From positions 56,058 through 120,057 of the forward strand of contig NZ_JARZFX010000010.1 of assembly GCF_036026595.1 (NCBI RefSeq): a stretch of DNA of 64,000 bases, written 5' to 3'. The translations under genes were made by a program, and so were the position numbers. This DNA comes from Virgibacillus_P tibetensis. Lineage in GTDB: Bacteria > Bacillota > Bacilli > Bacillales > Amphibacillaceae. A model generated the notes under the pieces. The model saw only the letters and a list, made by a program, of their open reading frames with translations. It was not told the origin of the DNA and did not search any database. Shown here piece after piece: positions 34,598 to 42,459 of this stretch (the stretch's first letter is position 1; each line of letters begins with the position of its first letter).

Positions 34598-34621
34598 TTG
34601 TCCACAAAAACCTGTGGATAA
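34598..34621. promoter_or_regulatory. Inverted pair of DnaA boxes upstream of phhB
   Basis: TTGTCCACA (34598, one mismatch to TTATCCACA) and the perfect reverse box TGTGGATAA (34613-34621) are separated by 6 bases. They lie in the 315-bp gap before the dehydratase gene. Nothing else is evident in that gap except the phoU terminator. Confidence 0.5.
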
Positions 34622-34706
34622 GGTGTGTATAGGTTTGAATTTTCTCACTATTAGTTTAAACTAAAGCTAAAAACGGGTAATGAGCATATTAAGAGGAGGA
34701 GAGTAA

Positions 34707-35003
34707 TTGGAAAGATTAAATGAAGAGCAAATTGCTAAAGAAATGGAAAATCTCGCTGATTGGAAGCGTGTAAATGAAAAGTGGGTTGAACGCAGGTATA
34801 GATTTAAAAACTACCTGTCGGGAGTGCGGTTTGTTAACGAGATTGCAGAATATGCTGAGAAGAAAAAGCATCATCCATTCATATCTATTGATTACAAAGT
34901 AGTCACACTTAAAATCTCATCCTGGCAGGCGAAGGGACTAACTGATCTGGACTTCGAAATGGCGGAGTATTTTAATCAGCTATACAATAAAGCAGAACAG
35001 TAG
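34707..35003 (+). CDS. phhB: Pterin-4a-carbinolamine dehydratase
   Basis: Dehydrates the 4a-hydroxy-tetrahydropterin formed by aromatic-amino-acid hydroxylases; in other bacteria it can also act in pterin salvage. The 98 residues carry the motif KKKHHPFISIDYKVV, with both catalytic histidines, and a late LTDLDFEMAEYFNQL helix. A TTG start is implied by AGAGGAGGAGAG just upstream. No phenylalanine hydroxylase gene lies nearby, so its partner is unknown. Confidence 0.9.
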   Translation: MERLNEEQIAKEMENLADWKRVNEKWVERRYRFKNYLSGVRFVNEIAEYAEKKKHHPFISIDYKVVTLKISSWQAKGLTDLDFEMAEYFNQLYNKAEQ

Positions 35004-35060
35004 CTTTATCAGTTGGATTTTGTCGATATTTCCTGGGAAATGAATAATTCACTAATAAGA

Positions 35061-35096
35061 AGAGAATGCAGCAACGAAGCTTGCATTCTCTTTGAT
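35061..35096. terminator. Bidirectional terminator between convergent genes
   Basis: AGAGAATGCA / TGCATTCTCT stem with an 11-base loop, flanked by T on one side and A on the other. It lies between the converging phhB and phosphatase genes. Confidence 0.85.
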
Positions 35097-35115
35097 TGCC
35101 TGAGTGAAATAATTG

Positions 35116-35685
35116 CTATGTAAGATGTCCCACTTGATTATACTCATTAATCTTCCACTGTTCTTCTTGAAAACAAATAGTACTGATGCATGCATTCAAT
35201 AGTTTTGTTTTACCAGAACCTATTTCCCCATTTGATAGCGTACCGAGAACAGCATTGATCACTGCACCGTGTGCGACAAGCAGTATGCTTTTATCAGGAT
35301 ACTTTTGATGAACCTTATGAAGACCTGTCATCACCCTTGTATTAAAAGCCTCTCTCATTTCCTGATTAGGATAGTCTTTGTCGGGATAGGTAGACATTCT
35401 TTCTTCAAGCAACAGTCCTTCTGCATCACCAAAGAATCGTTCTGCAAAATCCGTCATTTCAACAAATGGTAGATTCAAGCGATCATTAATAATTTCAGCC
35501 GTACGCTTGGCGCGTTTCAATGGACTTGAAATGAGTACATCATAATCTGCAGCATTCAAAAAGTCGCCGCACGCTTGAGCTTGCTGAATACCTTTATTAT
35601 TAAGGGGTATATCCGTTTTCCCCTGCAGCTTTCCTAAAGCATTCCAGTCCGTTTCCCCATGTCTGATCAAACAAATTGTTGTGAT
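35116..35685 (-). CDS. Histidine phosphatase family protein (PhoE/GpmB-like)
   Basis: A broad-specificity acid phosphatase of the phosphoglycerate-mutase fold. Catalytic histidine is in LIRHGETDW; other motifs are GKLQGKTDIPLNNKG, SSPLKRAKRTAEII, the acid-base glutamate region FAERFFGDAEGLLLEE and LLVAHGAVINAVL. The family normally begins MTTICLIRHGE. Here the matching codons read ITTICLIRHGE, and an AGGGGG site lies 8 bases before that ATC. No ATG or GTG is available in frame. I therefore place the start at ATC 35685; a TTG at 35670 is the conventional alternative but would delete the first beta-strand and lacks a site. Confidence 0.88.
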   Translation of the reverse strand: MTTICLIRHGETDWNALGKLQGKTDIPLNNKGIQQAQACGDFLNAADYDVLISSPLKRAKRTAEIINDRLNLPFVEMTDFAERFFGDAEGLLLEERMSTYPDKDYPNQEMREAFNTRVMTGLHKVHQKYPDKSILLVAHGAVINAVLGTLSNGEIGSGKTKLLNACISTICFQEEQWKINEYNQVGHLT

Positions 35686-35872
35686 GTTAATTACCCCCTA
35701 TTTAACCTATGTAAAGTCCCAAAGCCTGGATTCATTCTATTATAATATACAAACGTTCTATTGGTAAGTCATCTTGTGAAAGCATTCATCAAAATTTAAG
35801 CTTACCTGGTTAATACTCCATAAAAATAGGGTACTGTATGGCTGAAAGTAAATTTAAGGAGTGGGACAACTT

Positions 35873-36220
35873 ATGAAGAAACTACTATTGGTTGTTTTTA
35901 TGGGGCTATTACTGACTGCATGCACCGACAATAATGACGATCAAACAAAAGACAGCAACCAAGAAGAAAGTGAAACGACAGAAGCAGACAAACATGCTGG
36001 CGATATCAAAGAAATGGAAGAATACGTAATATTGGACGATCACATAGATTTGGAATCACTCCAAATGGAGACACAGGAGGATAATTCAGATATACGAGTA
36101 AACTTTTTTGAGGATGAACTTGGAGAGAAACTATACAAAAGTGTATTTGTAAAGGATACAAATAGATTGAAAATCATCGACCTGGATGGTGAAGGGCTGA
36201 TGTTTGATGATATAATTTAA
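35873..36220 (+). CDS. Small putative lipoprotein
   Basis: A 115-residue exported protein with a clear lipoprotein signal (KKLLLVVFMGLLLTAC) and an acidic, low-complexity linker (TDNNDDQTKDSNQEESETTEADK). A short beta-rich domain without recognised homology follows. The ATG at 35873 is chosen over a GTG four codons upstream because the latter overlaps the AAGGAG site. Function unknown; surface-located by inference. Confidence 0.75.
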   Translation: MKKLLLVVFMGLLLTACTDNNDDQTKDSNQEESETTEADKHAGDIKEMEEYVILDDHIDLESLQMETQEDNSDIRVNFFEDELGEKLYKSVFVKDTNRLKIIDLDGEGLMFDDII

Positions 36221-36232
36221 CTATATAAGTGC

Positions 36233-36440
36233 GTGTTTAAAAAGAAGGATAAAAGACCGAGAAGTTCGAGGCGGCGTAGCTTCGAGTAGCGGAATGTATG
36301 CTTTTAATACATGAGCATAAGGAATGCTCCCTTGAATCCGCGTCGCACGCAGGAAAACTGCTTTTCTTTTCCAAGGAACGGAAAAACAAGCCAAAGAAGA
36401 AATTCGATGTGTCATTTTTACCGTAATTTTTGAACAACCT
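36233..36440. repeat. Dispersed intergenic element with imperfect terminal repeats
   Basis: About 210 bp begin GTTTAAAAAGAAGGATAAAA and end with TACCGTAATTTTTGAAC, whose complement reads GTTCAAAAATTACGGTA; the ends are imperfect inverted repeats. The interior (CCGAGAAGTTCGAGGCGGCG ... CTTTTCCAAGGAACGG) is like intergenic repeats common in Oceanobacillus-type genomes. The two overlapping open frames on the minus strand are not gene-like. Beyond it, 36455-36490 forms a perfect 12-bp hairpin (GTCTGTAATCAC / GTGATTACAGAC) without a T-run. Confidence 0.5.
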
Positions 36441-36612
36441 CTATAAAAACACCTGTCTGTAATCACTATGTACAGTAAGTGATTACAGACGAAAGAATGT
36501 ACCACTTACTGCCAACGCGTTTACCAATGGGGTAACGTCAAGGCTTCGGAAAGTGAAAAAGCCTAAATAGATGCCATCCATTAACTGTTGAATAAATGTG
36601 TATTTTTTTAAT

Positions 36613-37056
36613 CTAATCTTTAATGATTAACATGTTTGAGTCATCAAATTCCCAGTTTGAGCCGTACGCAACTTCCCAGTAATAACCATCAGGGTCAATG
36701 AAATAACCTCCATATCCACCCCATGATAATGTTTGCGGCTCTTTAACTACTTGGGCACCGACTTTTTTGACTGATTGAAGAATATCATCAACCTCAGTTT
36801 CAGATTTTGCATTATAAGCGAGAGTGACACCCGAGAACCCCCCTTTTGACAATTCAGGAGGATTTTCTTCGTTAATATCCTTTGCCAATTCTTCAAGTGG
36901 AAATAACTCTAACTTTGATCCTTCATTTTTAAAGAACACAATGACAGGTTTTTCTTCGTCTCCTGTGACGGATGCTTCAAAACCGATGTTGCGGTAAAAT
37001 TTAAGCGATTTTCCAATATCTCTTACACCTAACGTAATGAGATTAATTCTGTTCAT
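36613..37056 (-). CDS. VOC-family (glyoxalase-like) protein
   Basis: A 147-residue single vicinal-oxygen-chelate protein. It shows the beta-alpha-beta-beta-beta pattern with INLITLGVRDIGKSLKFYRNIGFEAS, SGVTLAYNAKSETEVDDILQ and the closing GGYGGYFIDPDGYYWEVAY, which holds the usual metal-ligand glutamate. The substrate is unknown; relatives act as glyoxalases, dioxygenases or resistance proteins. AAGGAG lies about 10 bases before the ATG. It is alone on the minus strand. Confidence 0.9.
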   Translation of the reverse strand: MNRINLITLGVRDIGKSLKFYRNIGFEASVTGDEEKPVIVFFKNEGSKLELFPLEELAKDINEENPPELSKGGFSGVTLAYNAKSETEVDDILQSVKKVGAQVVKEPQTLSWGGYGGYFIDPDGYYWEVAYGSNWEFDDSNMLIIKD

Positions 37057-37146
37057 ACAGACATCAACTCCTTCATAGTATAAGGTTTCGACAAACTAAT
37101 AAACTTCCCTTTTTTAAGATGCTAACTTTCTTTTATATTAATAACG

Positions 37147-37227
37147 TTATTCTGTTAAATGGCTCTTTTGCCTCTCCTTTTCGCTCAACATGTCAAGTTC
37201 CTTGATAATTCTATCGGGAATAGACAT
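37147..37227 (-). CDS. Possible 26-residue peptide
   Basis: An ATG with a strong AAGGGGG site 8 bases upstream opens a 26-codon frame beginning MSIPDRIIKELDML and ending in a TAA. It could be a real small protein, a leader, or the truncated start of a longer gene. I recognise no family. The rest of the 428-bp gap (37057-37484) holds only a terminator hairpin. Confidence 0.3.
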   Translation of the reverse strand: MSIPDRIIKELDMLSEKERQKSHLTE

Positions 37228-37394
37228 ATTATAAACCCCCTTAATCTTTACTCTTATTTAACTTATTTTTAATTCACCTTTTATTCCGAACATCCAAATA
37301 CAATTCCTAATAAGACCTAACAAAAAAATAAGAGCAAACTTATGTCTGCAACAAAAACAAATAATTTATTACTCCAAAGTGGAATCGTCAGCGT

Positions 37395-37448
37395 AAAAAA
37401 GGACCATGCATAGTAGACATATCTAAAATGTGTGGTCCTAGTTTTTTC
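37395..37448. terminator. Bidirectional terminator after the lipoprotein gene
   Basis: AGGACCA (37400-37406) pairs with TGGTCCT (37433-37439), with T-tracts on both strands. It fits termination of the minus-strand lipoprotein gene. Confidence 0.75.
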
Positions 37449-37484
37449 TGAAAGTAAAGCAATCTGGAATGGTGGCTTTTCTTT

Positions 37485-37922
37485 CTATTTTTTTAGGAAT
37501 TCAATGGACATATCTTTCGTTAATTTAAGGGTTAAATTTTTAAAGTGGCTTATTTTATCAGTATCCGTAATTTCAAAATCAACATCACTAATTATTGCAG
37601 AATACTCGCTGAAGTCTTTATCACTTTCTTTAACTGTAAATCTTATTTCTAAATTTTCATTTTCATTTTCAAAACGAACGACAAGTTCATCATCATTTAA
37701 CTCATATGTTCCCTCTCCGTCATAAATAGAGTTAGTGACTACATTTCCACCTGAAAATTCTAATGTCATAATGGAGTCATATCTATTAGGACTATCAACA
37801 TCCTCTTGAAGTACTGGCGTATAAGCAACAGTAAAAGTTTGCCCAGATAATTCTTCGCTATTGTTACAAGCTGAGACTAAAAGTACAGATAAGAGTACTA
37901 GAAAAACAAACCACTTTTTCAT
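37485..37922 (-). CDS. Putative lipoprotein
   Basis: A 145-residue exported protein with a lipoprotein signal (MKKWFVFLVLLSVLLVSAC) and a beta-rich mature part (SGQTFTVAYTP ... GEGTYELNDDELVVRFENENENLEIRFTVKES). This resembles small secreted calycin-like proteins of Bacilli, but I cannot name a family. The internal methionine at 37922 is chosen as start because it begins the signal peptide and has AAAGGGA upstream; a 26-residue N-terminal extension would put basic residues in front of it. Confidence 0.78.
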   Translation of the reverse strand: MKKWFVFLVLLSVLLVSACNNSEELSGQTFTVAYTPVLQEDVDSPNRYDSIMTLEFSGGNVVTNSIYDGEGTYELNDDELVVRFENENENLEIRFTVKESDKDFSEYSAIISDVDFEITDTDKISHFKNLTLKLTKDMSIEFLKK

Positions 37923-38025
37923 AATGGTAATCCCTTTCCCGATATACAGAATATGTTTTCTATATATTCTTTTACGAAAGAGAACAATAAAAAGTTTCAA
38001 ATAAAATAGTGATTTATCAAATTAT

Positions 38026-38439
38026 TCACACAAATAATTCCTGACTTTGCATGCATGCTTCTACTAATTTGCGGTGCGTGATTGTCTTAACCCCAATACA
38101 ATGGTGAGGAAGACGACTAAACAAATCACCTTCATGTTTTCTTCTATTAAATCTGTAACAAAATTCATCTAGGTATGATTGTAGATGTCTTGAACTTAAC
38201 CAATGAAAAATCCCACCTACAAGTGCTTTCGCATTAGACAGGACTGTATCGAGCCAATGAAGATGGTCAGGGCTCTTTTTGGGATTATAAAGCTGGGATT
38301 CGTGTTTATATCCCTTATCTTCTAATTTTCTATATGAGCGATAAACATCGCTACTAATAATTGAGCCAAGGTGGCTTTGGCGTTTTGCAAAGTCAATCAG
38401 AGTCTTGCGTTTTAGAGATGGAACTACCTCCATCTTCAA
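38026..38439 (-). pseudogene. IS1595-type transposase fragment
   Basis: The C-terminal half of an ISXO2-like DDE transposase. The frame contains SLKRKTLIDFAKR, IISSDVYRSYRKLEDKGYKH (second catalytic aspartate region), SPDHLHWLDTVLSNAKALVGGIFHWLSSRHLQSYLDEFCYRFNRR and a C-terminal tail. The N-terminal half with the zinc ribbon and first aspartate is absent upstream, and no terminal inverted repeats were found. A dead remnant of an insertion sequence. Confidence 0.85.
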
Positions 38440-38540
38440 GAGGTTTACTTAACTAAATGATCATTTTGCGAAAATCGGGCTGCTTTCAGAAAGAGCACAT
38501 CTTATTCCATTAGTGATTATGGAACAAAAATCTACTATTT

Positions 38541-39077
38541 TTAAGATCGATGTTTTTTTAACTTCTGCTGTAAATACTCTTTTGATTTTCCTTTAGGGAT
38601 ACTAAGGGTTTCCCAGTTCTCATCTTTTAACTGCTTACCAATATAAACAATCTGACCAACATGATAAGCGTAATGAGCCATTTGTCTTTCGATTGCTTCT
38701 AGCACTGTGTGTTTCTCACCTCGAATGGTTATATTTTTTAATAAATCTTGGTCTTCTAATCCATTCAAAGTATCAAGAAGCGTGTTCCATCCTTTTTCCC
38801 AAATAGTTATCATTTCCTGTTTCGAGGAGATGTTATCTTCAAATTCATGATCACGATTTCTGGAGGATTTTTCTCCATCTGATGTTAAAAAGTCAGACCA
38901 TCTGGATATCATATTTCCACTTAAATGTTTTGCAATAATTGCAATGCTATTTGAAGCCTCGTTTAATTTCCAGTGTATATCCTCTTCGGATAATTGGCTT
39001 ATTGTTTTATCTCCAAGATTTTTAACGCTTTCAAATCTTTCTTGTACAATCTTTAAGTATTCATATCCGAGGTTCAT
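38541..39077 (-). CDS. DinB-like DUF1572 protein
   Basis: A 178-residue four-helix-bundle protein of the DinB/YfiT superfamily, DUF1572 group. The layout is an N-terminal helix (LGYEYLKIVQERFESVKNLGDKTISQLSEEDIHWK), HLSGNMISRW with a metal-ligand histidine, and MAHYAYHVGQIVYIGKQL with two further histidines. That triad would bind a metal. Relatives act as thiol-dependent transferases, but the substrate here is unknown. AAGGGG precedes the ATG. Confidence 0.87.
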   Translation of the reverse strand: MNLGYEYLKIVQERFESVKNLGDKTISQLSEEDIHWKLNEASNSIAIIAKHLSGNMISRWSDFLTSDGEKSSRNRDHEFEDNISSKQEMITIWEKGWNTLLDTLNGLEDQDLLKNITIRGEKHTVLEAIERQMAHYAYHVGQIVYIGKQLKDENWETLSIPKGKSKEYLQQKLKKHRS

Positions 39078-39349
39078 AAATATGCCCCTTTGTTTTTATT
39101 CTACAATCAGACCCTATTTCGGAAGACTGCTCTTATTGAAATCAATTAAATTCGTACGACAAGTATAACATTCAGATTCCAAAACTATGGTTTTTTATCT
39201 TTGATCATCCAGAAGGTATGAAGTGGTAAACAGTCTGTCATTCATTGGTACACTTTTTTTCATTCAGTGGTAAAAATTATGTCAAGGATGGTACATTTCA
39301 TTGGCAGTAATCAGCAAGTGTTTTTAACTAGTTTTAGTAGAATTGTTTG

Positions 39350-39727
39350 CTAAACCAAACCAATTCTCTCGATAAATTTATCAATGTCACCATGAGTTCT
39401 AATCACACCATCTACAAAATAAAATGTGGATGCAGTCGCAGGTTCAATTTCTTTTTCAGAATAAATATAAACGCGCTTACCCAATGCCAATGCCATACCC
39501 AGCTCGGTGTGACTTCCATAGCCGGCCGGCAGCAGCAAAATCAGTGCTTCACAATCAACTATGGCTTGCTTCTCCAATGTACCAATTTTCCTAAGTTGTT
39601 CTGGAGATGTTGCACGCTGATTGAGTGTCCAGTCATATGTGTGCGTATATCCTTGAGAAAGAAGTTTTTGACTAACATATCTTACTACTTGCTTATTCCT
39701 AAAACCTGAAGCTATGTAAAATTTCAT
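39350..39727 (-). CDS. Nucleoside 2-deoxyribosyltransferase-like protein
   Basis: A 125-residue protein with a Rossmann-like nucleoside-transferase pattern: KFYIASGFRNKQVVRYVSQKLLSQGY, YDWTLNQRATSPEQLRKIG, VDCEALILLLPAGYGSHTELGMALALGKRVYIYSEK. GSHTELGMA carries the conserved glutamate that is the nucleophile in this superfamily. The ATG at 39727 has AGGAG about 11 bases upstream. Its role may be nucleotide salvage, or sensing as in other DUF4406-type proteins. It is 6 bases after the stop of the next acetyltransferase gene upstream, so the two form a small operon. Confidence 0.82.
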   Translation of the reverse strand: MKFYIASGFRNKQVVRYVSQKLLSQGYTHTYDWTLNQRATSPEQLRKIGTLEKQAIVDCEALILLLPAGYGSHTELGMALALGKRVYIYSEKEIEPATASTFYFVDGVIRTHGDIDKFIERIGLV

Positions 39728-39745
39728 ACGATGATTCACTCCTGA

Positions 39746-40291
39746 TTACTGCTTTTTCCATTCACTTTCCAGCATCCCATAAACTACATGGTCGACATAA
39801 TGATCATATAACCATTCAGCCTGTCGAATCTGCCCCTCTTTTACAAAACCAAGACGCTCTGGAATGGCTCTGCTTTTTTTGTTTTCATATGCTGCCCGAA
39901 TATCAACTCGATTAAGGTTTAATTCGTTAAATGCATAGTCAGTCAGGGTTTGAGTAACTCGGGTCATAATACCTTGCCCTTGGTATAGTGGTGCCAGCCA
40001 GTAGCCAATATAGCCAATCTTATTGATCCAGTCAAAGCTATTAAACCCGGCTGTTCCAGCAAGTTCATCCTTAAAGAAGATCCCAGTGGTAAGCGATTTA
40101 TTCTCCTTGAATGATTGTATTGTATGCTCAATAAACGCAGAGGAATCATCACTGGATTTAGTAGTATCCACCCAGGCCAGCCATTCACGTAATTGATCTC
40201 TGGAACCATCTGTCAGCTTGTATAATTCTTCTGCATTTCGAACAGCTAAGAGCTTTATTGTAATGTGTTCATCTATTTCAAGTGAAAACAC
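39746..40291 (-). CDS. GNAT acetyltransferase (RimL type)
   Basis: A 181-residue N-acetyltransferase resembling RimL/YdaF, which acetylates ribosomal proteins or small amines. The acetyl-CoA site is GYWLAPLYQGQGIMTRVTQTLTDYAF, with LNRVDIRAAYENKKSRAIPERLGFVKEGQIR. Translation probably begins at GTG with GAGGTG about 9 bases upstream. It precedes the deoxyribosyltransferase-like gene on the same strand. Confidence 0.9.
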   Translation of the reverse strand: MFSLEIDEHITIKLLAVRNAEELYKLTDGSRDQLREWLAWVDTTKSSDDSSAFIEHTIQSFKENKSLTTGIFFKDELAGTAGFNSFDWINKIGYIGYWLAPLYQGQGIMTRVTQTLTDYAFNELNLNRVDIRAAYENKKSRAIPERLGFVKEGQIRQAEWLYDHYVDHVVYGMLESEWKKQ

Positions 40292-40482
40292 AGAAATATC
40301 ACCTCGTCCTATTATTAAAAGTTATCATACCACAGATATTCTGTTAGATAACAGCTAAACCGGAGAGGAGTTGGTAATTTTATGTGGTTATGTGAATTCC
40401 TAAAAGGAAAAAAGGAAACTAAAGAAGCTTGAATATCTGCTATTCAAGCGTTCTTCTACCCATAAAATCCTAATCCAATTTT

Positions 40483-41283
40483 TCACTCGGTTCTCGGCCG
40501 GGCTGGATCGCAGTTAGGGTCGGATGTACCTGCAGCTTCTGCCAATTTCATTAAGTAATAGCATTCTTCGCGCGCCATATGGTCAGCCATTAACGCAGAG
40601 AAAGTACTGAGTACCGTATTCGAAAGCTCCATTTCCTCTATTTCATGCAGGAAGGTTCTGAATAAGTTCATCTCCACCTCAACATCATTGTTGAATCTGT
40701 CCAATGCAGGGAATGACTGGATATTGGTACGCAAATAACCTGTAAGCTCCACTGCTTTTAAATAAAATTGGTCAAAATGCTCGGAGAAGTTTTTGCTTTT
40801 TTCTTTCAGTCTTTTTTCTACTCCATCCAGCTCATCGTTAATTGCCCCTGCATGACCTGACGCATCGAGAAGCCAGACTAAATGATGATGCAGTTCATGA
40901 AAAATCGGCGGAGCTTCCCCTTGTTTTAAATAGTGCATAACGCGCTCGTACTCTTCCAGTTCATTGACCATATGATTGAGAAAGGTTGGAGAAAGATGAA
41001 TACCTATTTCACCAACTAAATGCTGTTTTATGATGTATAGTTTAAATTCCTTTAGTTCCTCAGCAGCAGCCTCGGCCTGCTTTGTAAATGTTATTGCATT
41101 CGACATAGTGATTGATTTCGATTCTGCTAATAATTGATTGAATTTATTTACGAATTCCCTGGCTAATTGAACCTCTTCCGTTTCAGACGGATAGAGTGAA
41201 TCTCGAATAAATCTAGAATGGTCTCCCAGTACCTGTAACCAAAATTGATGTTCAAATGAAGCACTTTCCAAAAAACTCGCCAA
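40483..41283 (-). CDS. DUF2935 protein
   Basis: A 266-residue protein made of two DUF2935 helical-bundle repeats. Each has an EHQFW-like or ADHMAREECYY-like acid-histidine pattern (near residues 11-15 and 237-246) suited to metal binding. HELHHHLVWLLDASGHAGAI lies in the middle. These proteins are common in spore formers but have no known function. Translation probably begins at TTG, with AAAGGGA 9 bases upstream. It is alone on the minus strand between hairpins. Confidence 0.88.
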   Translation of the reverse strand: MASFLESASFEHQFWLQVLGDHSRFIRDSLYPSETEEVQLAREFVNKFNQLLAESKSITMSNAITFTKQAEAAAEELKEFKLYIIKQHLVGEIGIHLSPTFLNHMVNELEEYERVMHYLKQGEAPPIFHELHHHLVWLLDASGHAGAINDELDGVEKRLKEKSKNFSEHFDQFYLKAVELTGYLRTNIQSFPALDRFNNDVEVEMNLFRTFLHEIEEMELSNTVLSTFSALMADHMAREECYYLMKLAEAAGTSDPNCDPARPRTE

Positions 41284-41488
41284 TAGATCACATCCCTTTA
41301 ATAAGTCATCAATTTAATGTATTCATTAAAAGGGATAAATAGTATAAGAATATGTGGTAAAGATCGGGTTTAAAAAATGAGGATAATGAAAACCGAACAT
41401 TCATAGGAAGCTGGAGTGTGTATCTTTGGGGTTTCAGATGTGGGGTAGATCTCTTAGTAATAATCTGCCTGCAAAAGCAAATAGAAAG

Positions 41489-41524
41489 AAGGGATAAGGC
41501 TGTTTAGAACATACCTTATCCCTT
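41489..41524. terminator. Bidirectional terminator
   Basis: A perfect 11-bp stem AAGGGATAAGG / CCTTATCCCTT. It lies downstream of the minus-strand Lin0512 gene and in the gap upstream of the DUF2935 gene. Confidence 0.85.
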
Positions 41525-41546
41525 GTCGCAGTTATCTGAATGCTGG

Positions 41547-41906
41547 TTAATAACCAACCTCCACAGCAGCATTTACGATATACATCAAATCATTGTCATC
41601 ATCTTTATCTTTTAAAATTATTCCACTTGATGTTGCCATTCCGCCCTCAGTAACCTCAACTGTAACGGTTCCGTATGGAATGGCTTCTTTTACCTTTTCT
41701 GTATCCAGCTTTTCTCGATCAAGTGGGACTGCCAATTTAACATTAACTTTCATGTTTTCAAGCCGTTGATCTGGAAGGTTCTTTTCAATTCCAGGCATGG
41801 AGTTGTACCAGATCGCATTTTCAGTTGCCCGAACGGAAGCCTTCGTTATATTTTGTCCATGAACATCAATGCCTGTACCTGTCTGAATGAATAAAATTTG
41901 ATTCAT
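41547..41906 (-). CDS. Lin0512 family protein
   Basis: A 119-residue protein with the Lin0512-family pattern: LFIQTGTGIDVHGQNITKASVRATENAIWYNSMPG, MKVNVKLAVP, VTVEVTEGGMATSSGI and a C-terminal IVNAAVEVGY. The family is conserved in Firmicutes and some proteobacteria without a known role. AGGAGTG precedes the ATG. It is monocistronic. Confidence 0.9.
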   Translation of the reverse strand: MNQILFIQTGTGIDVHGQNITKASVRATENAIWYNSMPGIEKNLPDQRLENMKVNVKLAVPLDREKLDTEKVKEAIPYGTVTVEVTEGGMATSSGIILKDKDDDNDLMYIVNAAVEVGY

Positions 41907-42123
41907 TTTCTCACACTCCTTTAGAGGTATATTTAATCGTTATTTCCATAGGCTTGTTTTCTAAAAGATTGGGACTGCACCTTTAGTTCGCCCCACCGAA
42001 AAGAGATGTTGTTTTGACACAAGATCTTTAAAGGGCGATGTAGTGGAAATATGAATTTTGCTACATTTTGAGAGTGGCTTTCTGATCCTGCTACGGAAAA
42101 TACACTACGTCCAAAGGGTTGAT

Positions 42124-42249
42124 CGCTGAATGAACCGGGTTGAACACGAGATAAAGCTGAAAAAGCGCTGGATAAATCGGTCCGAACGCGGGATTAAGCA
42201 AGCCGAACGCTGGAAAAAGTGGAGCGATCGCTGAATGATAACAACAATC
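42124..42249. repeat. Six-unit degenerate tandem repeat, 21-bp period
   Basis: Units start at 42124, 42145, 42166, 42187, 42208 and 42229, with consensus CGCTGGATAAA...CCGAA. Units 3 to 5 are closest (CGCTGGATAAATCGG, CGCGGGATTAAGCAAG, CGCTGGAAAAAGTGG). On the minus strand the period encodes a seven-residue repeat (NPAFGPIY / FPAFGLL type) in a 63-codon frame (42091-42282), which I take as a by-product. The repeat sits in a 553-bp gap before the carboxypeptidase gene; nothing else coding is seen there. Confidence 0.7.
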
Positions 42250-42459
42250 TTTACAGAGCCCTTTCATAAATACGATTCCCATGATTGGTCAAGATGAAAC
42301 ACATAATTAGGTCTAGGTATATTTGCACCGGACATTAATACGGCTCTTCCTTTTCTTCATAGGTAATTGGAAGTGTTTTCCATAAAATCGAACTTTTTTA
42401 TAAAATTTTACTGTATAATTTAAATATTCAAATTATAGTAAAAGGATGTGGACAAGCTT

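Noticed and set aside
36221..36505. Two overlapping minus-strand frames of 94 and 66 codons
   Set aside because: They lie in a dispersed repeat and lack gene-like composition.
42091..42260. Possible CRISPR array from evenly spaced units
   Set aside because: The unit is only 21 bp, with no distinct spacer, and is degenerate throughout; it is a simple tandem repeat.
42091..42282. 63-codon frame with a seven-residue repeat on the minus strand
   Set aside because: It follows from the 21-bp tandem repeat and has no plausible ribosome-binding site or homologue.
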